NCBI GenBank assembly: GCA_964617825.1
Contig: CAZTWL010000012.1
Span: forward strand, 1 to 64,000
Origin: VSJD01 sp964617825
Lineage (GTDB): Bacteria; Verrucomicrobiota; Kiritimatiellia; JAAZAB01
Direction of reading: 5' to 3'
Length of the DNA stretch: 64,000 nt
The position numbers were made by a program, and so were the translations under genes. How positions within the stretch are numbered: position 1 is the first letter of the stretch; every line of letters starts with the position of its first letter. A model generated the notes under the pieces. That model was given only the letters and a program-made list of their open reading frames with translations. It was not told the origin of the DNA and did not search any database. Positions 9,111 to 18,488 of this stretch are shown here, one piece after another.

Positions 9111-9815
9111 TTAAACAAGCTCCTCGATTGCGTCGATTTTTTTGGGAACAAAAAACGATTGGCGCAATGCTTCCGCGTATTTAACCCCGATTTTGCTGCC
9201 ATGGAAACGTGCACGCGCTTCCATCTGCGCAACCATGCGGTCAAGATGATCGCCGGCCGCCTTGAATTTTTTCCAGGCCCTGACCTTCGCCGGGAAAACT
9301 TCGGTCACATCGACAATATGCGTCGGCTCGGGAAGATCATGAATGACTTCGAAATGGAATAAGGCCTGCGCCTGCCATGGCTTGCCCAGGTCGGCGCTGC
9401 AATTCCAACCCGCCTGCCACCAGGCATCGCAGGCCAGGCGCGCCATATCGCGGTGCTGAAAATATTCCCGCCAGTAATGTGCCAGGATTATATCGGGTTT
9501 ATATTTGCGGATGGCGCCGATACAGGCCCGGTAGGTTTCCCGGTTGCGCTGGACGCCAAAATCGGGAAGGCCCGCGCACTCGAAGGACGCCGCCCCCAGC
9601 GATTTATGCGCCGCCCGTCCCTCCGCCTTGTCTTTTTCCACGGCCGCTGCCCGGCCGTTAATTTCCGTAAAGGCTTCATCGCCGTTCCCGAAACAGAAGA
9701 CATGCACACGGGCGCCAGCCTTGATAAAGCGGCTCAATATGCCGCCCACGGCAATGATGGAATCGTCTGAATGTCCCGCCAGCACCAATATGGACCTGAT
9801 TTTTTTTGTTTTCAT
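9111..9815 (-). CDS. PIG-L/LmbE-family deacetylase
   Basis: 234 residues. The zinc motif at the N-terminus is 'GHSDD' (H15, D17, D18), a serine variant of the usual AHPDD, and the third ligand is H121 in 'YFQHRDMARLA'. The family removes N-acetyl groups from GlcNAc-type substrates (PIG-L, MshB, BshB). It is followed without a gap by a NodB-type deacetylase, so two unrelated deacetylases are coupled. This suggests N-acetylated sugars are processed. Cytoplasmic; no signal peptide. Confidence 0.92.
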   Translation of the reverse strand: MKTKKIRSILVLAGHSDDSIIAVGGILSRFIKAGARVHVFCFGNGDEAFTEINGRAAAVEKDKAEGRAAHKSLGAASFECAGLPDFGVQRNRETYRACIGAIRKYKPDIILAHYWREYFQHRDMARLACDAWWQAGWNCSADLGKPWQAQALFHFEVIHDLPEPTHIVDVTEVFPAKVRAWKKFKAAGDHLDRMVAQMEARARFHGSKIGVKYAEALRQSFFVPKKIDAIEELV

Positions 9816-9901
9816 AATGCACCACCATCCTTTGCGTTGCTTTTGACGGTTAAAATTAAATCGAAAAAACTATTGCGCGGCTTCGGAGCTTTGTGCGAAA
9901 C

Positions 9902-12058
9902 CTATTTCGATATCGCGGCCGATCTTTCCGCAATCTTTTTCATTCGCGCGATTGTCTCCAACCAGCACCCTGGATCGCCACCCAACACATCGGTCTTTTT
10001 CATTGTAAAGTTCTTGCGGACATGCGCTTCCAGATCATTGATTGCCCGGCTTAACCGTATGCCCGCAGCCTGGTTCTTGCCAGATTTGGCAAGCACAAGC
10101 AATTTGAGTGCCTTGGCATATTGTCTCCCGACTTCAAGGCATTTTGCAAACCAATGAATATCCTCATTATCTGAAACCTCAGCCGCTTGCCGGGCATATT
10201 TCAACGCCGATGCCGTGGCCAGCTCGCGATCGGACCAGCGCTTGAATTCTTCTGCTAAATTCATCTGGGCGCGGGTGTTGTCATGTTCGAGCTTGAAAAG
10301 CGGCCGGGTAATCGTCCACCAGACATGGCAGACAGGTATCCTGCCATTATGCCTGGCTTGCAACGCCTTGCTCATTAGCTTGCCCGCCTTCGGTCCCCAT
10401 AACCGGAGGCATAGCCGGTCAAAATATTGTCCGGCAGCAAATATCTTCGCCGGCTTGTGCGCACCGGAGGCGATCTTCCCAAAAACTGACTCCGCCTCGG
10501 TTTCATCCGCCGGATTTTCACGGTAACCCCCGGCCGATCCGCTCCACAAAAACGCCGCGTTAAGCATCTGCACCAGATCTTCATGCACTCCGCCATTGGA
10601 CAAGCACACCGACTCGGCCCCGTCGTAGAAATGGGCCATTGCCCCGGAAAGATTGGCCAGATCGTCGCTCAGGCAATTGTCCCCGCCGCCGAAGGCGATG
10701 ACGTGGAGCCCATGCCCATTGCCGTTTTGCGCCAGTTTATCCCGCAAATCTCCGATTTTCTTCCGATTCCCGGCATAATAAAACTGTTCGCGCAACCCGA
10801 ATTCAATACCCTGCGCCGGCCCGATTCCCCGGCTTAAACTGTCGAAATATTGCATTTCGGATTCCCAGAGGTTTTCGGCCCCCGGTTCATTATACATCGT
10901 ATACAAAGGGGAGATAAAAATCAGCACAAGGTCGCGCGCGGGCAAATAGTCGCCGCAAGCCGGCAGGGCGCTCAGCTCGCGGCGGACCTGCCTGATCCAG
11001 GAAGCATACGCTCCAGCAAGTCCGTCCGCGCCGGGCAGTTCGTCGCTTGGCCAGCGCTTGCGGCATTCCCCGCATCGTTCCTTCCAGACCTTAAGGGATG
11101 TGACCCAGTTGGCGGCATCAAGATCATGGATATACATGCATCCCGGATTGATTTCCGAGACAAAACGCTTTAGCTCCTCCAGCTTCGCCGCCCTTAATTG
11201 CCTATTGGAATAACAGGTGCCGTGGCGGCGGCTGATATCCGCCGGAAATCCGCAGCAATCATATTCGTCCCCGTCCGGATAAGGCCGCCGGTTGAGATAA
11301 ACATTGCCGAAATAGCCGCATTTATGCGTATTTTCGGTTTTCTGATAGGCCAGTCCGTAGCCGCCGCCATACCCGGCAAACACCAGTTTAATACCCAGCC
11401 GGCGCGCATAACGGTTGCATGCGTGCATCAGCTTGGCATACCCGGGAAAACGCTTCGTATTCCAGCCGAAACCATCGAACCAGACCATATTGATCTTATG
11501 AGCAAAGCAAAAAGCGAGCTTGCGTTTGATGCGTTCAAGAAAAGCCTTGCGGCCGTCGCCCCAATCATAAGCCCAGCGGTTACACTCCACATTGATCAAC
11601 CAGTCCGACCCGCAACGATAACGAAAATTCGGCCAGTCCTTGATGACGGCACAAGGCACAACCACCCGGTCGTTTTCAATCCGCGCCATTTGGAACAAGG
11701 TTGCCACGGCGCGCAGCAAACCTTCCACGGTTAACGCGGAGACGTCGATGCCGTTTTGGGAAACTTCAAGGCGGTAGGCTTCAGCGCGCAGGTCCGGGCG
11801 CACTTGTTGCAGAAAATCTAAGTCCGTAACAATATTCAGTCGGATGAGAACACCGTCAGTTTCATCGCCGGACGCCTGCCGCGCCCGCGCGAAACGCGCG
11901 CTAAGCTTGAATCTTTCCGCAATCAACTCGGCCGGGACACGCACCTGTTCGGAGGACATTACAACACAGGCTTGCTCCCCTGTGTTCCCAATGGAAAGCT
12001 GCAGTTCTCCATGCCGACTGCCGATTTCCTTCGGTTGCGGCACAATACCAAGCATCAT
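9902..12058 (-). CDS. GH20-like glycosidase, paralogue 1
   Basis: About 718 residues from the ATG at 12058 ('MMLGIVPQPKE'). An upstream in-frame leader to 12196 lies over a conserved promoter-like element and is probably not translated. The N-terminal 150 residues look like the GH20 N-terminal domain (beta-N-acetylhexosaminidase-like), followed by a barrel: 'INMVWFDGFGWNTKRFPGY', 'GIKLVFAGYGGGYG', 'MYIHDLDAANW', 'HVIAFGGGDN'. At the strand where GH20 enzymes carry 'GGDE', this protein has 'HDLD', so the catalytic residues differ or have shifted. The paralogue at 25254-27890 shares the change and has an extra C-terminal domain. No signal peptide. Confidence 0.8.
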   Translation of the reverse strand: MMLGIVPQPKEIGSRHGELQLSIGNTGEQACVVMSSEQVRVPAELIAERFKLSARFARARQASGDETDGVLIRLNIVTDLDFLQQVRPDLRAEAYRLEVSQNGIDVSALTVEGLLRAVATLFQMARIENDRVVVPCAVIKDWPNFRYRCGSDWLINVECNRWAYDWGDGRKAFLERIKRKLAFCFAHKINMVWFDGFGWNTKRFPGYAKLMHACNRYARRLGIKLVFAGYGGGYGLAYQKTENTHKCGYFGNVYLNRRPYPDGDEYDCCGFPADISRRHGTCYSNRQLRAAKLEELKRFVSEINPGCMYIHDLDAANWVTSLKVWKERCGECRKRWPSDELPGADGLAGAYASWIRQVRRELSALPACGDYLPARDLVLIFISPLYTMYNEPGAENLWESEMQYFDSLSRGIGPAQGIEFGLREQFYYAGNRKKIGDLRDKLAQNGNGHGLHVIAFGGGDNCLSDDLANLSGAMAHFYDGAESVCLSNGGVHEDLVQMLNAAFLWSGSAGGYRENPADETEAESVFGKIASGAHKPAKIFAAGQYFDRLCLRLWGPKAGKLMSKALQARHNGRIPVCHVWWTITRPLFKLEHDNTRAQMNLAEEFKRWSDRELATASALKYARQAAEVSDNEDIHWFAKCLEVGRQYAKALKLLVLAKSGKNQAAGIRLSRAINDLEAHVRKNFTMKKTDVLGGDPGCWLETIARMKKIAERSAAISK

Positions 12059-12122
12059 TTGGTACCCACCGGTTTGTTGGAAGTTATTTTCAAGCGCCCC
12101 ATGCCTGGTTTCCATGCCGTTC

Positions 12123-12176
12123 ATTGTAGCAGGGGGAAAAATAGCGGCTACCGGAAGGATGCTGAATTCTTGTGCT
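12123..12176 (-). promoter_or_regulatory. Conserved upstream element / candidate promoter, copy 1
   Basis: Read on the minus strand this 54-base element begins with AGCACAAGAAT, continues with AGCATC and GTAGCCGCT, and ends in TACAAT, a good -10 hexamer, 65 bases before the ATG at 12058. The same layout without gaps occurs before the paralogous gene at 27890 (35 of 54 bases equal), and a partial copy precedes the gene at 14350. No clear TTGACA -35 box is seen, so the GTAG-CGCT block may be a factor-binding site. Confidence 0.45.
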
Positions 12177-12259
12177 GGCGTGCTGTGGGCCGCCATACGC
12201 TGAAGAGTGCCAGCCGGATTTGGCCGTTAAGCGCGTCTATGCCGTAAACGGATTATGCT

Positions 12260-14350
12260 TTAATAGACTGATATGATACTGCCGCAGGGCGGCACAATCC
12301 AGCCCCAGACAATGGTGCCAGGGACGCCGGTAGAGGGATTACTCACGGGGTACCCCAAACCGCCATTAACATAATTCGAGATGACTCCCGTGGACCTGTC
12401 AAAAATCCGCCATACGGCAATCCGCCCACCGCCGCCACCGCCGCCGGTATAAGCTCCAGATAGTTTTGCCGTGCCTCCGTTGGCCTTCAAGACGCCGTTG
12501 GCGTCACCGACGAATGTGCGACAGGTAATGTAAATCGAGCCGCCAGACGCACCAGAACCATAACTATCCACACCGGCGCCGCCACTGGCCTGGATCGCAC
12601 CCTTAACCGTGACGGTATCCGTGGCAAGGATCTGTACACTACCCCCGCCATAAGGGCCGTTGAGACTTCCGCTGTGCCGACCGGCCGCCGCGCCGCTTCC
12701 CGCATCCACAGGCGCATTGGATGAGCCATAGGTTGTACCACCCACATAATAATGGCCATCGGATCCCTTGCCGCCATATCCGGCGCCGCCATTATAGGGA
12801 ACACTGCCCGAACCATACGGATTACCGGCAGCGGTTTCAACCCTCAAACCACCTCCGTAACCGAGCGCATCGGCAAAGAAACCGCCACCGGCATCAATAC
12901 TCAGGTTGCCCAGATTGAATAAGACCGCAGTGCCATTGGTGGAATGCGCCACCGGACAAATCCAGCAATTGGTCGCAACCAGCACATTTCCGCCGACAAC
13001 AACCCGCGCACCGCAACCGGCGGTTGCGCCGTTGTTGGTCAGCCCGGCGGCGACGTAAAACTGACTGGCGTTCGTCAACGTCAAATCGCCAGAGCAAGTC
13101 AGGGTCGGACCTGAAGTCGTTAAATTCAAGGACTTGCTTGACGCATTCGTGTTGCAACTGTACCCAATCATCAAGGCCGCCCCGCTAAGCCGCACATTAC
13201 CGCAATTGATCACGGCATTATTGGTTATTTCAAGTTTGAATATATCGGCGTTCGTGCCGGCCACCGTAAGCGTATTGCTAACTGTTATGCTGGCTGCGGA
13301 CAAGCGCGACCAGACATTGCTGACGATCCAATCCGATGTCGAGAAACTAATGGTTCCAGGCGCCAGCCACTGGCCGGTGAAAAGATTGGTTGGCGAAAAG
13401 AAATAGTTGTCTGGAAAATACAACGTGCCGATATCGCCGGGCAGATATGTGACCGAACCGCAGGATCTGCTTGAAGCTGCCGAAAATCTTATGGAAGGGA
13501 CCGGTGTTATCGCGCTTTGCGCGACCGTATCGTATATAACCGCAATTCGTCCGCCGCCCGCACCCCCACCATAGCCACCCTCAGCATTTCCGGCATTTGC
13601 CGTAATCGAGCCGTTAGTGCCGGCGATCGTGACGCAGACGATATAAATGCCTCCGCCGGAACCGCCGCTGGCATAGCCTCCGAACGCGTTCGATGCATTG
13701 GCGCTAATCATGCCGTTAACCACCACCTGTATGGCGGTAATGCACACGGCGCCACCTCCAAAGCCTCCACCGTAGGAGGCCGCGCCGTTGCCGCCGCCAC
13801 TGCCGGGATCAAGCGGCGCAGTGGCGGAACCATAGGTGTTGGTGCGAAGAACATTATATCCGTACATGCCTGCGCCGCCATAACTTGCCCCGTTATAACC
13901 GGCACCGCCGCCAGGGCCACTGCAACTGGGATATCCTTTGCCATTGACGTTAATGGCGCCATTGGAGCCAATGAACAAGGCGCCACAATTCAGACTCACA
14001 CGATTTGAAATGACATTATTGGTCAAAGAACCTACACAAGTCAGTATCCCGCCAGCGTCGATCGTCAGGTTGGTGGCATAAATCGTCGTATTCCAATTCG
14101 AGAATGACAAGCACCCATTGCTAACCACCATGGAACTCAATCGCGCCGTCGAGTTGGTCAAGCGCACAAAAGCGCCGAGATTGGTAATGACCACATCATC
14201 GCCGTCGGCGGGCACAGCCGTCGACCAATTGGCAACCTCAGACCAATCCCCCGTACCTGCGCGCCATGTTTGCTTGTCGGCCATCGCCGGCAGCAGCCAG
14301 GCGGCAAACACGAACAGCACCATATTCGCCAATTTAATGATGAAACGCAT
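12260..14350 (-). CDS. Secreted Gly/Asn/Thr-rich beta-helix protein, paralogue 1
   Basis: 696 residues with AAGAGGATC before the ATG. A signal peptide covers about 1-24 (hydrophobic 'MVLFVFAAWLLPAMA'). The mature protein opens with 'WRAGTGDWSEVANW', a domain start common in autotransporter-like and PVC secreted proteins. It then repeats 'LTNLTIDAGG' beta-helix rungs and glycine-rich blocks ('GPGGGAGYNGASYGGAGMYG', 'GSGGGIYI'). The molecule is built of two similar halves, each ending in a Gly-rich 'GGGGRIAV' block. It ends in 'WGWIVPPCGSIISVY' with no PEP-CTERM, sortase or autotransporter barrel. Likely a surface or extracellular structural/adhesive protein; exact role unknown. A paralogue lies at 16075-18294. 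Confidence 0.85.
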   Translation of the reverse strand: MRFIIKLANMVLFVFAAWLLPAMADKQTWRAGTGDWSEVANWSTAVPADGDDVVITNLGAFVRLTNSTARLSSMVVSNGCLSFSNWNTTIYATNLTIDAGGILTCVGSLTNNVISNRVSLNCGALFIGSNGAINVNGKGYPSCSGPGGGAGYNGASYGGAGMYGYNVLRTNTYGSATAPLDPGSGGGNGAASYGGGFGGGAVCITAIQVVVNGMISANASNAFGGYASGGSGGGIYIVCVTIAGTNGSITANAGNAEGGYGGGAGGGRIAVIYDTVAQSAITPVPSIRFSAASSRSCGSVTYLPGDIGTLYFPDNYFFSPTNLFTGQWLAPGTISFSTSDWIVSNVWSRLSAASITVSNTLTVAGTNADIFKLEITNNAVINCGNVRLSGAALMIGYSCNTNASSKSLNLTTSGPTLTCSGDLTLTNASQFYVAAGLTNNGATAGCGARVVVGGNVLVATNCWICPVAHSTNGTAVLFNLGNLSIDAGGGFFADALGYGGGLRVETAAGNPYGSGSVPYNGGAGYGGKGSDGHYYVGGTTYGSSNAPVDAGSGAAAGRHSGSLNGPYGGGSVQILATDTVTVKGAIQASGGAGVDSYGSGASGGSIYITCRTFVGDANGVLKANGGTAKLSGAYTGGGGGGGRIAVWRIFDRSTGVISNYVNGGLGYPVSNPSTGVPGTIVWGWIVPPCGSIISVY

Positions 14351-14760
14351 TTTGATCCTCTTGCCGCAATCAAATCGGCATCTGCACCGGACGATCCAGG
14401 CAGACTAAATCGGTTTCTGCCGCAAAGATCTTCAATATCAATGCCATCATTTAATGAAAGATACAACGCCAAAATCGAATATCGCCGGCGCGCTTTCGAT
14501 TTTAACCTTCGCACCGGCCACTTTTTTTGGAAAGCCAGCAATATAGCAGGGCACAAAAAGCGGCTACCGGAAGGATGCTGAACTAGTATGGTGACGTTCT
14601 ATGGAGGGAATGCCGCACGTCGAACCAACCCTATGGCGACAATAGCTGCTGCCATAATAAAAATGGCGCAAGGCCTCAATGCTGCAAACGGCCGGACGAA
14701 GCACGGGCAATTGCAGGCACGCAACGAGCGAATCACTCTGCGCTAACGAACGCCAATCGT
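14351..14760. other. Intergenic region, no supported gene
   Basis: 410 bases between the beta-helix gene and the GH109-like gene. It holds the second copy of the conserved upstream element (14540-14590) and the leader of the downstream gene. Short open frames here have no starts, ribosome sites or family resemblance. Confidence 0.5.
14540..14590 (-). promoter_or_regulatory. Conserved upstream element / candidate promoter, copy 2
   Basis: On the minus strand the stretch TTCAGCATCCTTCCGGTAGC and the following CGCT are identical to copy 1, and the element ends in CCCTGC plus TATATT, a strong -10 match, one base closer than in copy 1. It lies about 190 bases before the ATG at 14350, so a long leader would result. 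The AGCACAAG end of copies 1 and 3 is missing. Confidence 0.4.
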
Positions 14761-16029
14761 TCAGGCGTGCCTGGCAAAACATTCCGCATGGATGGCATCG
14801 AGTGACCACTTGTTGACTGGGGCCTGCTCGCGTTTGATCCATTTGCCGTTGGTAAAATCGGGGAAGGCCACTGGCATGCTGCCAGTTGCAATCGACTGCT
14901 CCGAAAGGCAGGATACGCTCATCCAGGCCGCACAGTCGTAAACGTCGATGGGCGTGGCGGTCTTGTGGCGGACAGCGTCGATAAACGCCTGGATGGCCAG
15001 GCTATCCATGCCGCCATGCCCGCCAATGGTTTTGTTCTTATATTCCTGCCAGATAGGGTGGTCGTACTTGTCGTAAAAGCTTTCCACCTTGTCCCAGTGA
15101 TGCGAAGTATAAGGATTGCCGGCAGCGTCGATTTCCTCGACGCTGGGGCTGACACCATCGATATAGATGCCGTTGGCATCCTCCAGCCAGAGTCCCTTGG
15201 TTCCCTGGACGCGGCTATTGCGGGAATAGGGCCGCGGCAGCGACACACTGTGGGAAAGGGCAATCGTCTCGCCGCCGGCACATTTGATAACCGTATTGAC
15301 AACGTCGCCCTTGTTGAAAACAACGCCCCCGGGCCCGCCATGCTCCTGCAGATATTGCCCCATCGAACGCGATTTCGAGGCCGTGGAAGTCAGGCTTAAA
15401 AAACGGTTGCCGCGGTTAATCCGCAGGATTTTGGCGATTGGCCCGAGTTGATGAGTCGGATAAAGATCGCAGTTCCGATAGCGGTTGTGGAAGATTCTTT
15501 CCTTGCCATCCGCATAATGCAATGCCATATGACGCAGATCGTGCTCATAACCGCCCGTGCAGTGGACTATCTCGCCGAAGAGTCCCTGGCGAACCATATT
15601 CAGCACCATCAGTTCGTTGCGGCCATAGCAGCAATTCTCCAGCATCATGCAATGGACCCCGGTCTGTTCCGAGGCGTGCACCAGTTGCCAGAGTTCCTCG
15701 GTGGAGGAAGCTCCCCCTACTTCGATGGCGACATATTTACCGGCCTTCATGGCGTCCATGGCAAGGGGCAAGTGGGCATTCCACGAAGTCGGCACCATGA
15801 CGGCTTCAACGTCCTCGCGCTGAAGAAGTTCCCGGTAATCCTTGTAAACGTCCGGCGCCGTTTGACCTTTGGCCTTAAAGATACTTTTAATTTTCGCGAT
15901 AGCCTTATCGGACACGTCACAAATGGCAACGGTCTCGACGCCGCCAATGGCCTGCAGCGAAACAAGCAGCACTTCCGTACGAACACCCAGTCCAATGATT
16001 CCCAACTTCACGGTTTTTTCTTTTTTCAT
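14761..16029 (-). CDS. GH109-like Gfo/Idh/MocA-fold glycosidase (alpha-N-acetylgalactosaminidase family)
   Basis: 422 residues. N-terminal Rossmann fold with 'IIGLGVRT' at 11-18. In place of the EKP of dehydrogenases it has 'AIEVGGASSTEE' (101-112), and it contains the GH109 signature blocks 'HCMMLENCCYGRNELMVLNMV', 'GGYEHDLR' (catalytic Y161) and 'YPTHQLGPIAKILRINRGNR' (H193). Its C-terminus 'YDCAAWMSVSCLSEQSIA' and 'FPDFTNGKW' also match GH109. GH109 enzymes use NAD+ transiently to hydrolyse alpha-GalNAc linkages. No Tat or Sec signal is evident, so it may be cytoplasmic. It sits between two secreted beta-helix genes, 46 bases after the upstream one. Confidence 0.88.
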   Translation of the reverse strand: MKKEKTVKLGIIGLGVRTEVLLVSLQAIGGVETVAICDVSDKAIAKIKSIFKAKGQTAPDVYKDYRELLQREDVEAVMVPTSWNAHLPLAMDAMKAGKYVAIEVGGASSTEELWQLVHASEQTGVHCMMLENCCYGRNELMVLNMVRQGLFGEIVHCTGGYEHDLRHMALHYADGKERIFHNRYRNCDLYPTHQLGPIAKILRINRGNRFLSLTSTASKSRSMGQYLQEHGGPGGVVFNKGDVVNTVIKCAGGETIALSHSVSLPRPYSRNSRVQGTKGLWLEDANGIYIDGVSPSVEEIDAAGNPYTSHHWDKVESFYDKYDHPIWQEYKNKTIGGHGGMDSLAIQAFIDAVRHKTATPIDVYDCAAWMSVSCLSEQSIATGSMPVAFPDFTNGKWIKREQAPVNKWSLDAIHAECFARHA

Positions 16030-16074
16030 TTTATATTCCAGTTACACCAAGATCCTCGCCTTACGTTATTGATA

Positions 16075-18294
16075 TTAGTAGACCGAAATTATACTGCCGC
16101 TGGGCGGCACAATCCAGCCCCAGACAATCGTGCCCACGTCGCCAGTCAGGCAATTTTGATAAGTTGTGCCGTTGGTAATATACCCACGGCTGCCATTCAC
16201 ATAGTTGGAGACAAGCCCGGAAGAACGATCGAATACTCGCCATACGGCTATCCGCCCGCCGCCGCCGCCACCGCCCGGCAACGACGAAGACGGCGCATCG
16301 CTGCCATTGGCCAGCAAAGCACCGTTGGTATTTCCGATAAAAGTGCGGCAGGTAATATAAATGGATCCGCCCGAAGCAGCCGCACCGTGGCTAATGGAGC
16401 CCGGGCCGGCATTGGCTGAAATCGTTCCTGAAACGGAAACGATATCCCTGGCGCGGATTTGCACACTACCGCCACCCCAAGGACCGTTCTCATCGCCGCT
16501 GGCCGTTCCGGCCCGCGCGCCACTGCCCGGCAATACCGGCGCATTGGATGATCCATAGGTCGAGCCATAGATCCCGTTCCCATAAAATCCCCTCGTACCC
16601 ACCCCGCCATGCCCGGATCCGCCACTCCAATTGGTGGCGCCTGGACCATAGGCCTTGTTTATTGAACCCGTACCGGATTCCGCATTACCGGGCCTGAGCC
16701 CTCCGGCAAATCCAAGACCGTTGCACATAAAACCGCCATATCGGTCAATCGTCAGGTTTTGCATGGAAAATAGCGGCACAGTCCCGTTAGTCGGATGGGC
16801 CACCGGGGATATCCAACAATTGCTGGGGATCACGACGTCGGCGCCAACCTGCACCTGAGCGCCATATCCGGATGCAGCACCCGTGTTGGTCACCCCGGCG
16901 AACACATACATCCAGGCGCGATTCGTCAACATCAGATTGCCCGCACAAGAAAAGGTTGTACCATTAATTATATCGTTGCACGACTCGAACTTCGGCGAAT
17001 TTGGAGAATAAAAGGGCAACGCCCGCGCACCCAAGCTGAAAGTCGCGCCATTGACCAGCACATCGCCGCCGCAGGTTATGGACGAGGCATTCGTCATTTC
17101 CAGCTTGCAGTTGGCATAATTCGAACCGACAATCGTAAAATTATTGCTCACGGTTATGACGATGCCCGGCATGCTGATCCAGACATTACTTACCAGCCAG
17201 TCGGCGACATAGAACGAATTGGTCGGGCCAGGCGCCAACCACTGTCCGGTGAACAGATTGGTCAGAGAAAACAGGGCGCTATCCGGAAAATATAATGTTC
17301 CAATGTCGCCGCAATTCGTAATGTAGGTTTTGCTGTACCCGCCAGCCGCCGAGCAGCGTAGAGATGTCAAGGGAAGCAGGTTTTGCGCCGCCGAGTCATA
17401 AATAATGGCAATGCGCCCGCCGCCACCGGCGCCGCCGCCGCCGCTGCTTTTACTGCCATTGGCGCTTATCAGACCGTTGGTGCCGGTAATCGTCCGGCAT
17501 GTAATGTAAATTCCTCCGCCCGACCCGCCACTATCCCAGGATTCAACCGTGCTGATCGACGCATCGGCATTGATCGCGCCATTGACTACAACATCTCCCG
17601 CCACCACGCGCACGGCGCCGCCGCCTGCCGCGCCGACGGATGGAAAGACCGAACAGGCCTTGCCACCACTGCCGGGATCAAGCGGGGCGGAGGCTACACC
17701 ATATACCGCGCCGGTGCGGTATCTGCTTGTATTGGCAAACTGTCCCCCAGCCCCGCCATAACTGGCGCCGCCAATCGTCCCGCCAACAGTCCCGCCGCCG
17801 GGTCCATAGCCATTGTTATAATTGTTAACGACATTGATGCCGCCGGAAAAACCCTTGCCAAACACGCTAATGGCCCCACCGCTCTCAATCAGCAGATTGG
17901 TACAAACAAGGCTGACACGATTGGACATCGCCGTGTCGGTAAAGGGCCCAGCGCAAGACAGGACGCCGCTGCTTAAGATCGTCAGGTTGGTAACATAAAT
18001 AGTCGTATTCCAGTTCGAGCACACCAGCGCCGCATTGCTTATCGTCATGGTACCCAACCTCTCCGTGGAGTTGGTCAGCAAGACCCATGCCGCGACATTG
18101 GTGATAAGCACATCATCGCCGGCGCCCGGAATGCGGATATCGGAGGGATCTGTTATGTTGATCCAGTTATTCGCCACGGACCAGTCCCCGGTGCCGACGT
18201 TCCACACTTGCGTGTCCGTCCGCGCCGTCATCGAGCCAAGCGCAAACATAGCCACGGTCATTGCCCACGCTATATATTTGACAGTATAATACAT
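16075..18294 (-). CDS. Secreted Gly/Asn/Thr-rich beta-helix protein, paralogue 2
   Basis: 739 residues with GGGAGA before the ATG. A signal peptide covers about 1-25 ('AWAMTVAMFALGSMTA'). It then opens with 'VWNVGTGDWSVANNW', as in the paralogue at 12260-14350, and has the same order of 'NWNTTIYVTNLTI', Gly-rich, 'GGIYITCRTI' and 'GGGRIAIIYD' blocks, repeated in the second half. The C-terminus 'VWGWIVPPSGSIISVY' is nearly identical to that of the paralogue. Very rich in G, S, N, T and poor in charge, as expected of an exported beta-solenoid. Function unknown; surface binding or matrix is the best guess. Confidence 0.85.
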   Translation of the reverse strand: MYYTVKYIAWAMTVAMFALGSMTARTDTQVWNVGTGDWSVANNWINITDPSDIRIPGAGDDVLITNVAAWVLLTNSTERLGTMTISNAALVCSNWNTTIYVTNLTILSSGVLSCAGPFTDTAMSNRVSLVCTNLLIESGGAISVFGKGFSGGINVVNNYNNGYGPGGGTVGGTIGGASYGGAGGQFANTSRYRTGAVYGVASAPLDPGSGGKACSVFPSVGAAGGGAVRVVAGDVVVNGAINADASISTVESWDSGGSGGGIYITCRTITGTNGLISANGSKSSGGGGAGGGGRIAIIYDSAAQNLLPLTSLRCSAAGGYSKTYITNCGDIGTLYFPDSALFSLTNLFTGQWLAPGPTNSFYVADWLVSNVWISMPGIVITVSNNFTIVGSNYANCKLEMTNASSITCGGDVLVNGATFSLGARALPFYSPNSPKFESCNDIINGTTFSCAGNLMLTNRAWMYVFAGVTNTGAASGYGAQVQVGADVVIPSNCWISPVAHPTNGTVPLFSMQNLTIDRYGGFMCNGLGFAGGLRPGNAESGTGSINKAYGPGATNWSGGSGHGGVGTRGFYGNGIYGSTYGSSNAPVLPGSGARAGTASGDENGPWGGGSVQIRARDIVSVSGTISANAGPGSISHGAAASGGSIYITCRTFIGNTNGALLANGSDAPSSSLPGGGGGGGRIAVWRVFDRSSGLVSNYVNGSRGYITNGTTYQNCLTGDVGTIVWGWIVPPSGSIISVY

Positions 18295-18333
18295 AGGCTG
18301 AGATTTCTCCCATTAATTAAACGGCTTTTAGCG

Positions 18334-18362
18334 AAGCTACGCGACAAATTCATCGTTGTCAA
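18334..18362 (-). promoter_or_regulatory. Candidate sigma-70-type promoter for 16075-18294
   Basis: On the minus strand TTGACA (18357-18362), a 17-base spacer and TAGCTT (18334-18339) lie about 40 bases before the ATG at 18294. The -35 box is perfect, the -10 box is weak (3 of 6). Confidence 0.45.
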
Positions 18363-18488
18363 TCTCATTGCTTTTGTGATGCCTTTTATTCTCAACCCAC
18401 CCTTTGCAAGGCTCCCTGATGTAACTTGCCGCGCAAACGGCGGCACACATCATTGCAGTCTGAATTTATTCCATCAGGCTGAATTCCA

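Noticed and set aside
14564..14842. Minus-strand frame of 92 codons overlapping the end of the GH109-like gene
   Set aside because: Overlaps a strong gene in another frame, no ribosome site, and no recognisable protein pattern.
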